Shown: positions 1 to 5,802 of the stretch, one piece after another
How positions within the stretch are numbered: the stretch's first letter is position 1
Layout of the letters: each line of letters starts with the position of its first letter
From: CALKKN01 sp041571375
GTDB taxonomy: Bacteria; Pseudomonadota; Gammaproteobacteria; Xanthomonadales; SZUA-36
Direction: 5' to 3'
Assembly: GCA_041571375.1 (NCBI GenBank)
Contig: JBFFUJ010000137.1
Coordinates: 1 to 6,812, forward strand
Length of the DNA: 6,812 nt
Made by a program: the position numbers and the translations under genes
Notes under the pieces: generated by a model
The model's database searches: none
Told to the model about the DNA's origin: nothing
What the model saw: the letters and a program-made list of their open reading frames with translations, nothing else

Positions 1-1305
1 GCCGGGGATGTGGACCGTGCCGTCGGCGCGGCACGCGCCGCGTTCGAAGACTATGCGCAGTGGTCGGTGGCCCAGCGCCTGGATCTCCTGGATCGTGTCG
101 CAGACGCCTACAAGGAGCGCTACCAGGACATCGCCGCGGCGATCTCCGCCGAGATGGGCGCGCCGGCCGGATTCGCCATGAAAGCGCAAGCCGGGAGCGG
201 CCTCGCGCACATCAAGGCGACGATCGAAGTGCTGCGAAAATTCGAATTCAAGGAACTGGCCGGCCGTTCCACAGTGCTGAAGGAGCCGGTCGGGGTGTGC
301 GGCCTGATCACCCCGTGGAACTGGCCGATCAACCAGATCACCTGCAAGGTGGCCCCTGCCCTCGCCGCAGGCTGCACCATGGTGCTGAAACCGAGCGAGA
401 TCGCGCCGGTCGACGCAACCCTCTTCGCCGAGGTACTCGACGCGGCGGGCGTGCCGGCGGGCGTCTTCAACCTGGTGCATGGGGATGGGCCCGGCGTCGG
501 CGCAGCCATCTCCGCCCATCCGGGCATCGACATGGTGTCCTTCACCGGATCCACCCAGGCAGGCGTTCAGGTTGCCAGGGCGGCAGCCGCTACGGTAAAG
601 CGCGTGGCCCAGGAGTTGGGCGGCAAGTCGGCCAATATCATCCTGGGAAGCGCCCCGCTGGAGGAAGCCGTGGTTTCCGGCGTACGTAACCTGTTTTCCA
701 ATTCCGGCCAGTCCTGCAATGCGCCGAGCCGCATGCTGGTGCCAGCCGACCGCTACGAGGACGCGGTGGCCATCGCCGCGCAAGCCGCTTCGGAAACGGT
801 GGTCGGCGACCCCCAGGATGCAGGCACTCAGCTGGGCCCGGTGGTCAGCGAGACCCAGTACCGGCGGATTCAGAGCCTGATCGAGAAAGGTCTCGCCGAA
901 GGCGCCCGTGTCGTTGCGGGCGGGCCTGGCAAGCCGGACGGACTGGAGACAGGCTATTACGTAAAGCCGACCGTTTTTCGCGACGTCGACAACGGGATGA
1001 CCATCGCGCGCGAGGAGATCTTCGGCCCGGTGCTCTGCATGATTCCTTACGCGTCCGTCGACCAGGCCGTGCGCATCGCGAACGACAGCGACTACGGCCT
1101 GTCCGGCTACGTGTATGCCGGCACGGAGGCCGAGGCGATGGCCGTCGCGGCCAGGCTGCGCACCGGCATGGTCCATATCAATGGCGCGCCCACGGACATC
1201 CATGCGCCATTCGGAGGCTACAAGCAGTCTGGCAACGGCCGCGAGTGGGGTGCCCACGGCCTGGCGGACTTCCTGGAAATCAAGGCGGTGATGGGAGCCG
1301 CCTGA
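1..1305 (+). CDS. NAD(P)-dependent aldehyde dehydrogenase (5' end outside window)
   Basis: It oxidises an aldehyde to a carboxylate with NAD(P)+ through a cysteine thiohemiacetal; it is presumably cytosolic. The frame is open from base 1 (residues AGD before the GTG at 10), so the true start lies upstream. About 434 residues are visible against the usual 470-500, so roughly 40-60 N-terminal residues are missing. Numbering from the codon at 10: the TPWNWPINQ segment with the oxyanion Asn at 104, the cofactor-binding Lys 127 in LKPSE, the FTGSTQAG nucleotide loop at 178-185, the general base Glu 202 in QELGGK, the nucleophile Cys 236 in NSGQSCNAPSRM (codon 715-717), and Glu 336 in EEIFGPV. All catalytic residues are present. 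The GQSCNAPSRM context recalls the CddD/SSP0762-type branch, from memory only. The substrate is unknown. alr follows 41 bp downstream on the same strand, so co-transcription is possible. Confidence 0.93.
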   Translation, partial: AGDVDRAVGAARAAFEDYAQWSVAQRLDLLDRVADAYKERYQDIAAAISAEMGAPAGFAMKAQAGSGLAHIKATIEVLRKFEFKELAGRSTVLKEPVGVCGLITPWNWPINQITCKVAPALAAGCTMVLKPSEIAPVDATLFAEVLDAAGVPAGVFNLVHGDGPGVGAAISAHPGIDMVSFTGSTQAGVQVARAAAATVKRVAQELGGKSANIILGSAPLEEAVVSGVRNLFSNSGQSCNAPSRMLVPADRYEDAVAIAAQAASETVVGDPQDAGTQLGPVVSETQYRRIQSLIEKGLAEGARVVAGGPGKPDGLETGYYVKPTVFRDVDNGMTIAREEIFGPVLCMIPYASVDQAVRIANDSDYGLSGYVYAGTEAEAMAVAARLRTGMVHINGAPTDIHAPFGGYKQSGNGREWGAHGLADFLEIKAVMGAA

Positions 1306-1346
1306 AAGGCCGTGATTCAGACTTCGACCACGGGTAGCGCCTCGAC

Positions 1347-2432
1347 GTGAGCACGCTGATCACCATCGATCTCGATGCGCTGACCGCGAACTACCATCAT
1401 TGCCGCGATGCCGTCGCCCCCGCAGGCTGCGCCGCAGTGGTCAAGGCCGATGCCTATGGACTCGGCATCGAGCGCATTGCCCGAACGCTGCATCATGCCG
1501 GCTGCCGCCACTTCTTCACGGCCACCTACCGCGAAGGCATCGCCCTGCGCCGGCTGCTCGCCGAGCCCGAGATTTTCGTGTTCGAAGGTGTCGCGGACCA
1601 CAGCGCCGACGAGATTCTCGAGCACCGGCTGATCCCGGTGCTGATCACTCCCGACCAGGGTGCAAGCTGGGCGCAGCAGGCAAAACGGGCGGGGCGGGCC
1701 CTGCCGGCAGTCATCGATATCGACACCGGCATGACCCGTCTCGGGATGGGCGCAGCCGAACTGGCCGAACTGACAGCCCGCGAGGGCACCCTGGACTGGC
1801 TGGAACTCCGGTACGTGATGACCCACCTGGCCTGCGCGGATGACCGGGGTTCGGCCAGTGTCGGAGAGCAACTGCGGCGATTCGAACGGCTGCGCCGCTT
1901 GCTGCCCGACGCCCCCACCAGCATCGGGAATTCAGCCGGTGCGCTGCTCGGACCCGAATCCTGCGGCGATCTGGCCCGGGTTGGCCTGGCGTTGTTCGGC
2001 GGTGACCCCTTCCTGGACAACGGTCACCCGACCGCCCCGGTGCTGCGTGTACAGAGCCGCATCCTGCAACTGCGCGAAATCACCGAGGCCACCCCGGTCG
2101 GATACGGCGCCAGCTTCACGGCGCAGCCGGGGACCCGCATCGCCACGGTCGGCACCGGCTATGCCGACGGTTATCCGTGGTCCCTGGGCAATCGCGGTAT
2201 CGCGGTAATCGAAGGCTGGCGCGTGCCGGTGATCGGGCGGGTATCGATGGACCTGATCACGCTGGACGTGAGCGGCCTGCCGGACGAAATCGTTCAGCCG
2301 GGCCGCCTGGTGGACCTGATCGGTCCCGGGATCAGCCTCGAAGAGGTGGCCAGCCTGGCAGGCACCATGAACTACGAGATCCTGACCCGGCTCAGCCAGC
2401 GCGCCCGGCGGCATTACCTCGGCGGCCCGTAG
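1347..2432 (+). CDS. alr: Alanine racemase (PLP-dependent, fold type III)
   Basis: It interconverts L- and D-alanine, supplying D-Ala for peptidoglycan or acting in D-Ala catabolism. The 361 residues match the family length. An N-terminal TIM barrel carries the PLP lysine K33 in VVKADAYGLG. Arg131 (TGMTRLG), His160 (MTHLAC), Ser196 (GNSAG) and Arg211 (ARVGLALFGG) match the known cofactor-pocket positions. The C-terminal beta domain holds the second catalytic base Tyr253 (VGYGASF), then GYADGY, MDLITLDVS (Met301, Asp302) and Tyr343 (MNYEIL). An in-frame TAG at 1335-1337 leaves GTG 1347 as the only start before the conserved TIDLDAL strand. The ribosome binding site is weak. The PLP motif has Leu where many Alr proteins have His (YGLG rather than YGHG), a variant I associate with alphaproteobacterial-type Alr. 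The last 19 bp overlap the end of the convergent aldolase gene. Whether it is biosynthetic (alr) or catabolic (dadX) cannot be told. Confidence 0.95.
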   Translation: MSTLITIDLDALTANYHHCRDAVAPAGCAAVVKADAYGLGIERIARTLHHAGCRHFFTATYREGIALRRLLAEPEIFVFEGVADHSADEILEHRLIPVLITPDQGASWAQQAKRAGRALPAVIDIDTGMTRLGMGAAELAELTAREGTLDWLELRYVMTHLACADDRGSASVGEQLRRFERLRRLLPDAPTSIGNSAGALLGPESCGDLARVGLALFGGDPFLDNGHPTAPVLRVQSRILQLREITEATPVGYGASFTAQPGTRIATVGTGYADGYPWSLGNRGIAVIEGWRVPVIGRVSMDLITLDVSGLPDEIVQPGRLVDLIGPGISLEEVASLAGTMNYEILTRLSQRARRHYLGGP

Positions 2433-3058
2433 TCGCGGAATTTTTCCAGCACCCGGTCCATCTCGGCGTCATCCAGGATCCTCGGCTCGCCGACGGCCAG
2501 GCAGGCCAGGTAGCTGCGGGCGAGGTCCTCGATCTCCACCGCGAGCGACAGGGCCTGCTCCAGGTCGCGGCCCAGGCACAGCAAGCCGTGGTTGGCCATC
2601 AGGCATGCGCGGCGGTCCTGCAGCGCCTCGAGGCTGCTGTCCGAGAGCGCCTGGGTGCCGAAGGTCGCGTACGCCGCGCAGCGGATGTCGCGCCCCCCGG
2701 CAACGGCGACCATGTAATGGAAAGCCGGCAGCGGCCGGTTCAGGCAGGCCAGCGCCGTGCAATGCACGGGGTGCGCATGCAGGATGGCCTCGGCGTCCGG
2801 GCGCGCGGCATAGACGTCACGGTGAATGCGCCATTCGCTGGACGGCCTGCCGCCCGCGACCCTCGGGTCAGGGCTGCTGCAGTCCTCGAAAAACACCATG
2901 TCCGCGGCTTGCAGCCGTTCGTAGGGGCGACCGGACGGCGTGATCAGGAATCCTGCGCCGTCGCGCACGCTGAGATTTCCCGAGCTGCCCCGGTTCAGCC
3001 CCGCGCGGACTGTCTCCCGCGCAATCGCGACCAACTGCTCCCGTAAGGCCTGACTCAT
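2414..3058 (-). CDS. FucA-like class II (zinc) aldolase; probable 5-deoxy/methylthio-ribulose-1-phosphate aldolase
   Basis: This is a class II aldolase/adducin-fold enzyme of 214 residues (E. coli FucA has 215). FucA-type enzymes cleave a ketose 1-phosphate to dihydroxyacetone phosphate and an aldehyde. Against E. coli FucA recalled from memory, the residues line up almost without gaps: zinc ligands His94, His96 (HAHPVH) and His157 (NHGLL), catalytic Glu75 (PSSEW), Tyr115 (HYMVAVAGG) and C-terminal Tyr210 (VLEKFRDYG). GSSGNLS (25-30) and TPSGRPYE (40-47) bind phosphate. The chosen ATG overlaps the mtnA stop as ATGA (3055-3058), which indicates translational coupling. A longer frame up to 3118 would run into mtnA and lacks family support. 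Coupling to mtnA suggests that the substrate is 5-deoxyribulose- or 5-methylthioribulose-1-phosphate (Ald2-type, DHAP shunt) rather than fuculose phosphate. The alternative MtnB dehydratase shares the fold but is less consistent with the FucA-type signature. Fold certain, substrate inferred. Confidence 0.9.
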   Translation of the reverse strand: MSQALREQLVAIARETVRAGLNRGSSGNLSVRDGAGFLITPSGRPYERLQAADMVFFEDCSSPDPRVAGGRPSSEWRIHRDVYAARPDAEAILHAHPVHCTALACLNRPLPAFHYMVAVAGGRDIRCAAYATFGTQALSDSSLEALQDRRACLMANHGLLCLGRDLEQALSLAVEIEDLARSYLACLAVGEPRILDDAEMDRVLEKFRDYGPPR

Positions 3059-4164
3059 GCCCCGGCCCTCCGCTGCTCGGGATAGAGCGACAGCAAACCC
3101 TCTTCGCTGGCGGCACACCGACCGCGTTCGGTGACGAAGCCGCTGACCAGGCGCGCCGGTGTCACGTCGAAGGAAAAATTCCGGGCCGTCACACCCGCCG
3201 GCGTGATGCGCACCGAGGTCAAATCGCCACCGGGCGACCGGCCCGGGACGTCGGTGACTTCGGCGCTGTCCCGCTCCTCGATCGGAATGTCCCGGACACC
3301 ATCGGCAATGCTCCAGTCAATGGTCGGTCCGGGCAGTGCGACGTGGAAAGGCACCTCATTGTCATGCGCCGCCAGCGCCTTCAGATAGGTGCCGATCTTG
3401 TTGCAGACGTCGCCGTTGCGCGCGGTGCGATCGGTGCCGACCAGGCAGAGGTCCACGAGGCCGCGCTGCATCAGGTGGCCTCCCGCGTTGTCCACGACGA
3501 GGTCGTGCGGCACGCCGTGCGCCGCCAACTCCCAGGCGGTCAGCGCGGCCCCCTGGTTCCGCGGCCGGGTCTCGTCCACCCAGACATGCACCGCTATCCC
3601 CTCGTCGTGCGCGAGGTAAATGGGCGCCAGCGCGGTTCCCCAGTCGACCGTCGCCAGCCAGCCCGCGTTGCAGTGCGTGAGAATATGCAGGGGGCCGTCC
3701 CGGTTCGGGCGCCGGGCCCCAATGGCCCTGATCAAAGCCAGCCCCTGTTCACCGATCCGTCGATTGATGTCGACGTCCTCTTCACAGAGCGAGGCCGCCT
3801 CGGCATAGGAAGCCGCACACCGCCGCCCCGGCGGCAGCGGCTGCAGGCGCCGTGTCATCCGGTCCAGCGCCCAGCGCAGGTTGATGGCCGTCGGCCGGGT
3901 CGCCGACAGCAGCTTGACGGCCCGTTCGAGATTCGCGTCATCCGGTCGGTCGTGCATCGCCAACGCGACGCCATAGGCGGCGGTGGCACCGATCAGCGGA
4001 GCCCCGCGCACCCGCATCTGGCTGATGGCCTCTGCCGCCTGTTCGACGCAGTCGATGGCCTTCACGATGAACTCGTGCGGCAAGCGCGTCTGATCGATGA
4101 TGGCGACCGACCAGCCGTCCTCATTCAACCAGATCGACCGGTAAGGCGTACCGTTAACCTTCAT
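3055..4164 (-). CDS. mtnA: S-methyl-5-thioribose-1-phosphate isomerase
   Basis: It converts the aldose 5-methylthioribose-1-phosphate (and, in relatives, 5-deoxyribose-1-phosphate) to the corresponding ribulose-1-phosphate in the salvage of methylthioadenosine or 5'-deoxyadenosine. The protein is cytosolic, with the eIF2B-alpha/beta/delta-like fold. The 369 residues are typical. Motifs in order: RVRGAPLIGATAAYG (51-65, phosphate and substrate loop), the catalytic Cys165 in THCNAG, DETRPRNQGA (198-207), the catalytic Asp245 in VGTDRTARNGDVCNKIGTY (242-260), then TIDW...IPIEERD (281-299) closing the domain. An in-frame TAA lies 7-9 nt upstream of the ATG, so this is the first possible start. 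The Shine-Dalgarno is weak (AGAAG about 12 nt away). It is the first gene of a two-gene operon, and its stop overlaps the aldolase start by 4 nt. No mtnP, mtnN or mtnK is beside it, so upstream steps must be encoded elsewhere. Confidence 0.95.
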   Translation of the reverse strand: MKVNGTPYRSIWLNEDGWSVAIIDQTRLPHEFIVKAIDCVEQAAEAISQMRVRGAPLIGATAAYGVALAMHDRPDDANLERAVKLLSATRPTAINLRWALDRMTRRLQPLPPGRRCAASYAEAASLCEEDVDINRRIGEQGLALIRAIGARRPNRDGPLHILTHCNAGWLATVDWGTALAPIYLAHDEGIAVHVWVDETRPRNQGAALTAWELAAHGVPHDLVVDNAGGHLMQRGLVDLCLVGTDRTARNGDVCNKIGTYLKALAAHDNEVPFHVALPGPTIDWSIADGVRDIPIEERDSAEVTDVPGRSPGGDLTSVRITPAGVTARNFSFDVTPARLVSGFVTERGRCAASEEGLLSLYPEQRRAGA

Positions 4165-4201
4165 GCTGGATTAAGCTTCTGCGGTTCATGGCGTACCGGG
4201 C

Positions 4202-4207
4202 ATTCTA
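4202..4207 (-). promoter_or_regulatory. Candidate -10 box of the mtnA-aldolase operon
   Basis: On the minus strand the hexamer TAGAAT (5 of 6 to TATAAT) sits 38 nt upstream of the mtnA ATG, which would give a leader of roughly 30 nt. No good -35 lies at 16-18 bp. The weak -35 would fit a promoter needing an activator, and a 17-bp palindrome lies about 37 bp further upstream. It is a visual match only. Confidence 0.3.
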
Positions 4208-4243
4208 GCTGAATCCAGGCGGACAATCGGAGTCTGCGAGCGA

Positions 4244-4260
4244 CTGACAATTTTTGTCAG
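4244..4260. promoter_or_regulatory. 17-bp perfect inverted repeat, candidate operator
   Basis: The sequence CTGACAA-TTT-TTGTCAG has two perfect 7-bp arms around a 3-bp AT centre. It lies 80-96 bp upstream of the mtnA start and about 200 bp upstream of the small gene at 4464. It is AT-rich inside GC-rich DNA, as expected of a dimeric regulator's site. Relative to the putative mtnA transcription start it would sit near -50 to -65, an activator position. A terminator is less likely because the stem is AT-rich and no T-run follows it. Confidence 0.4.
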
Positions 4261-4350
4261 ATGCGTGGTCGATTCCGGTCACCCGGACAGCCTTGCCAGT
4301 GTCGGAAAATCCTGCCTTTGATGGCCAGGAAGGCATAAACAGATGAATTT

Positions 4351-4356
4351 TATGAT
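4351..4356 (+). promoter_or_regulatory. Candidate -10 box for the 83-codon gene
   Basis: The hexamer TATGAT lies in the most AT-rich patch of the intergenic region (4344-4360), 108 nt upstream of the ATG at 4464. No recognisable -35 is present at 16-18 bp. If real, it would give a leader of about 100 nt containing the hairpins at 4372-4435. Confidence 0.25.
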
Positions 4357-4371
4357 ATTCTCCCCCCTCCT

Positions 4372-4435
4372 GTGCCAGCCAAACCATGTTGGCACGACAT
4401 ATGCATGTTAGAAAACGAAACCGGCTGAAAACCGG
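4372..4435 (+). other. Potentially structured leader upstream of the 83-codon gene
   Basis: Two mutually exclusive small hairpins can form. GTGCCA (4372-4377) pairs with TGGCAC (4390-4395), or GCCAA (4378-4382) with TTGGC (4389-4393). A third, CCGG-CTGAAAA-CCGG, lies at 4421-4435 and is followed by GGACAAGAAAGC and then the ribosome binding site. Stems are short, and no established RNA family is matched over its full length. Confidence 0.25.
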
Positions 4436-4463
4436 GACAAGAAAGCTCAAGGGGGTTGAAACC

Positions 4464-4715
4464 ATGCAACGCAATATCCAGCAGTCCGTATTCCAGGTCG
4501 AACCGCTCAGGAACATCGTGGGTGTCGGCAAAATCACGGCTTTTCAGATCGTGGTCGGCCGTGGCCCCAAACTGGGCAACATGGGGGCGGTTTTCGTTCC
4601 GGCGCAGGCCGACGTCATCAATGATCCGGATTACGCTCAGAATGCCGCAGCCGCGTCAGGGGGCAATCGGCTGACTTCCTGGATGGGCAGCGTTCTCGCC
4701 AGCCTGAAGCCCTGA
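4464..4715 (+). CDS. Unrecognised 83-residue protein
   Basis: I do not recognise this protein. It is a complete frame with a strong Shine-Dalgarno (AAGGGGG at 4449-4455, 8 nt before ATG). In-frame ATGs at 4386 and 4401 would add a basic 21-26 residue extension but have no good ribosome site. Codon third positions are mostly G/C, as in the flanking genes, which supports coding. The protein has no cysteine. It has a moderately hydrophobic, glycine-containing stretch (residues about 18-33, IVGVGKITAFQIVVG), a second glycine/valine segment (GNMGAVFVPAQAD), an acidic/Asn patch (INDPDYAQN) and an Ala/Gly-rich part before the C-terminal TSWMGSVLASLKP. There is no clear signal peptide or full-length membrane helix. 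It stands alone between the divergent mtnA operon and a convergent glycosyltransferase. A peptide precursor or small structural protein is possible, but nothing here proves either. Confidence 0.65.
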   Translation: MQRNIQQSVFQVEPLRNIVGVGKITAFQIVVGRGPKLGNMGAVFVPAQADVINDPDYAQNAAAASGGNRLTSWMGSVLASLKP

Positions 4716-4734
4716 ACTCCCAACCCGGGGCTCG

Positions 4735-4760
4735 AGGTCATTCGAATTCGCGAATGACCT
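4735..4760. terminator. Hairpin between convergent genes, possible bidirectional terminator
   Basis: AGGTCATTCG (4735-4744) and CGAATGACCT (4751-4760) form a perfect 10-bp stem with a 6-nt loop. It lies 19 bp after the stop of the 83-codon gene and covers the last codons and the TGA (4738-4740) of the convergent glycosyltransferase. The position suits bidirectional termination, but neither side has a T-run, so it may instead act as an RNA 3'-end stabiliser. Confidence 0.4.
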
Positions 4761-5634
4761 GGAAGTGCTTCTTGCTGAAATCCCAGCCAAAGCGCCGCTC
4801 GAGCCTGGCGAGGAATCGATGCTTCCTTTCCCGGCGCGTGAGTCGGTGACCGGGATTGAAATCGAAGCCCGGATGGGCGTGCGTCTCCAGCCACGATGCC
4901 ATGATCGCGGGATGCGTGCCCTCGAACGGGCCGATCTGCTGCGGATCGATGTCGCCGTATGAACCGGCGAACACATCCGACGCCCAGTAGCGATTGCCGG
5001 TCTCCGCCTTGATCCTGAGAAAGCGCTCGTGACGCGCATTGCCGTAATGGTAGATCGGCAGGTTGAGCGCGGCCGCTTTGGGGTAGCGGGTGCGCCGCTT
5101 GTTCCGCCCCCCGTGCCAGGTGCGGTCCTTGATGACGGCCCAGTAGAGTCCGTCCGGCGCGATGCTGCGCAGCCGGTTGCGGATGATGCGCGTCGCCCTG
5201 CGATAGGCCTGCGAGGAGATGTGCAGGTGCCGGGCATCACCGTAGAAATGCAAGTAATCGAAAGCCAGCGCCTCCACCTCCCCGTCATCGAGGTAATGCT
5301 CCATCGCGGCCCGCAGGCGCCCGAGGTCGTCCTCGTGTAACACCTCGTCGCCTTCCAGATAGAAGGCCCAGTCACCCGTGCAGTTGTACTGGGCGATCAT
5401 TTTCTGCTGCCCGTAGACGAAGCCGTGGCTGCGACACTGTTCGTTCCATTGGGTGGGGAGCAGTTTGAGCTTCGGCTCCCCCATCGCTTCCAGGCGTTCC
5501 CAGGTGCCGTCACCGCAGGCACCGACGGCGACGATGAACTCATCGCACAGCGGCAATGCCGATCGGATGCTCTCCTCGAAGGGGTAACCCAGCTTGACGC
5601 CGTCGCGGATGAAGCTGAAGCAGCTGACTTTCAT
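4738..5634 (-). CDS. Family 2-type (GT-A) glycosyltransferase
   Basis: It transfers a sugar from a nucleotide-sugar donor, probably to a lipopolysaccharide or other surface glycan on the cytoplasmic face; the acceptor is unknown. The protein has 298 residues. The N-terminal GT-A half shows FIRDGVKLGYPFEESIRSAL (8-27), CDEFIVAVGACGDGTWE (30-46, the usual 'DEIIVVDSGSTDGT' strand and loop) and the metal/donor motif WAFYLEGDEVLHEDD (89-103), where EGDE replaces the classical DxD. The second half is basic (GGRNKRRTRYPK) and has HYGNARHE (196-203). No membrane helix is evident. The start at 5634 follows AAGGGA about 8 nt upstream; an in-frame ATG at 5706 would add 24 residues with no family support. 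It is convergent with the 83-codon gene and divergent from the GT4 gene. A small relative of WaaE/KdtX-like enzymes is plausible, but I cannot place it further. Confidence 0.85.
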   Translation of the reverse strand: MKVSCFSFIRDGVKLGYPFEESIRSALPLCDEFIVAVGACGDGTWERLEAMGEPKLKLLPTQWNEQCRSHGFVYGQQKMIAQYNCTGDWAFYLEGDEVLHEDDLGRLRAAMEHYLDDGEVEALAFDYLHFYGDARHLHISSQAYRRATRIIRNRLRSIAPDGLYWAVIKDRTWHGGRNKRRTRYPKAAALNLPIYHYGNARHERFLRIKAETGNRYWASDVFAGSYGDIDPQQIGPFEGTHPAIMASWLETHAHPGFDFNPGHRLTRRERKHRFLARLERRFGWDFSKKHFQVIREFE

Positions 5635-5802
5635 CGCAGATCCCTTACGGTTCCGGACCATGCTCGAACGCTGAGCCGGTCGCCATGTTTCCGAAGATGA
5701 TGACACATCGCGCGCAGCGTATCAGCCGCCGCAGACTCCCGCTGGCACGGCCACGGCCACAGGTTACAATGATCGCTCAGGCATTCGAAGGCGGGAGCTT
5801 CC
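5635..5802. promoter_or_regulatory. Divergent promoter region between two glycosyltransferase genes
   Basis: This 168-bp gap should carry both start signals. For the rightward gene, CTGGCA (5742-5747), a 17-bp spacer and TACAAT (5765-5770) make a reasonable sigma-70 promoter with a start near 5777. The rightward ribosome site AGGCGGGAG is at about 5789-5797. No convincing leftward promoter was found. Confidence 0.4.

Noticed and set aside
2421..2445. Possible intrinsic terminator after alr (TTTTT at 2441-2445)
   Set aside because: The bases before the T-run form only a 3-4 bp stem, and the run lies inside the aldolase coding sequence.
2177..3046. A 289-codon plus-strand frame across the alr end and the aldolase gene
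   Set aside because: It is antisense to a clear class II aldolase and overlaps alr in another frame. Its Arg/Gly/Pro-rich composition is typical of shadow frames in GC-rich DNA and matches no family.
2414..3118. Longer aldolase start giving 234 residues
   Set aside because: The extra 20 residues overlap mtnA, have no FucA counterpart, and the ATG at 3058 sits in a classic ATGA coupling context.
3343..4212. A 289-codon plus-strand frame antisense to mtnA
   Set aside because: It mirrors mtnA codon structure, is Arg/Pro/Gln-rich, and has no motif. mtnA on the other strand is unambiguous.
4205..4537. A 110-codon minus-strand frame over the intergenic region
   Set aside because: It overlaps the better-supported 83-codon gene, the palindrome and the putative mtnA promoter. 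It has no ribosome site and an irregular Cys/Trp-containing composition.
5742..5760. Possible sigma-54 promoter upstream of the GT4 gene (TGGCACG present)
   Set aside because: The -24 half matches, but the position expected for TTGC at -12 reads ACGGC. A sigma-70 reading with TACAAT fits better.
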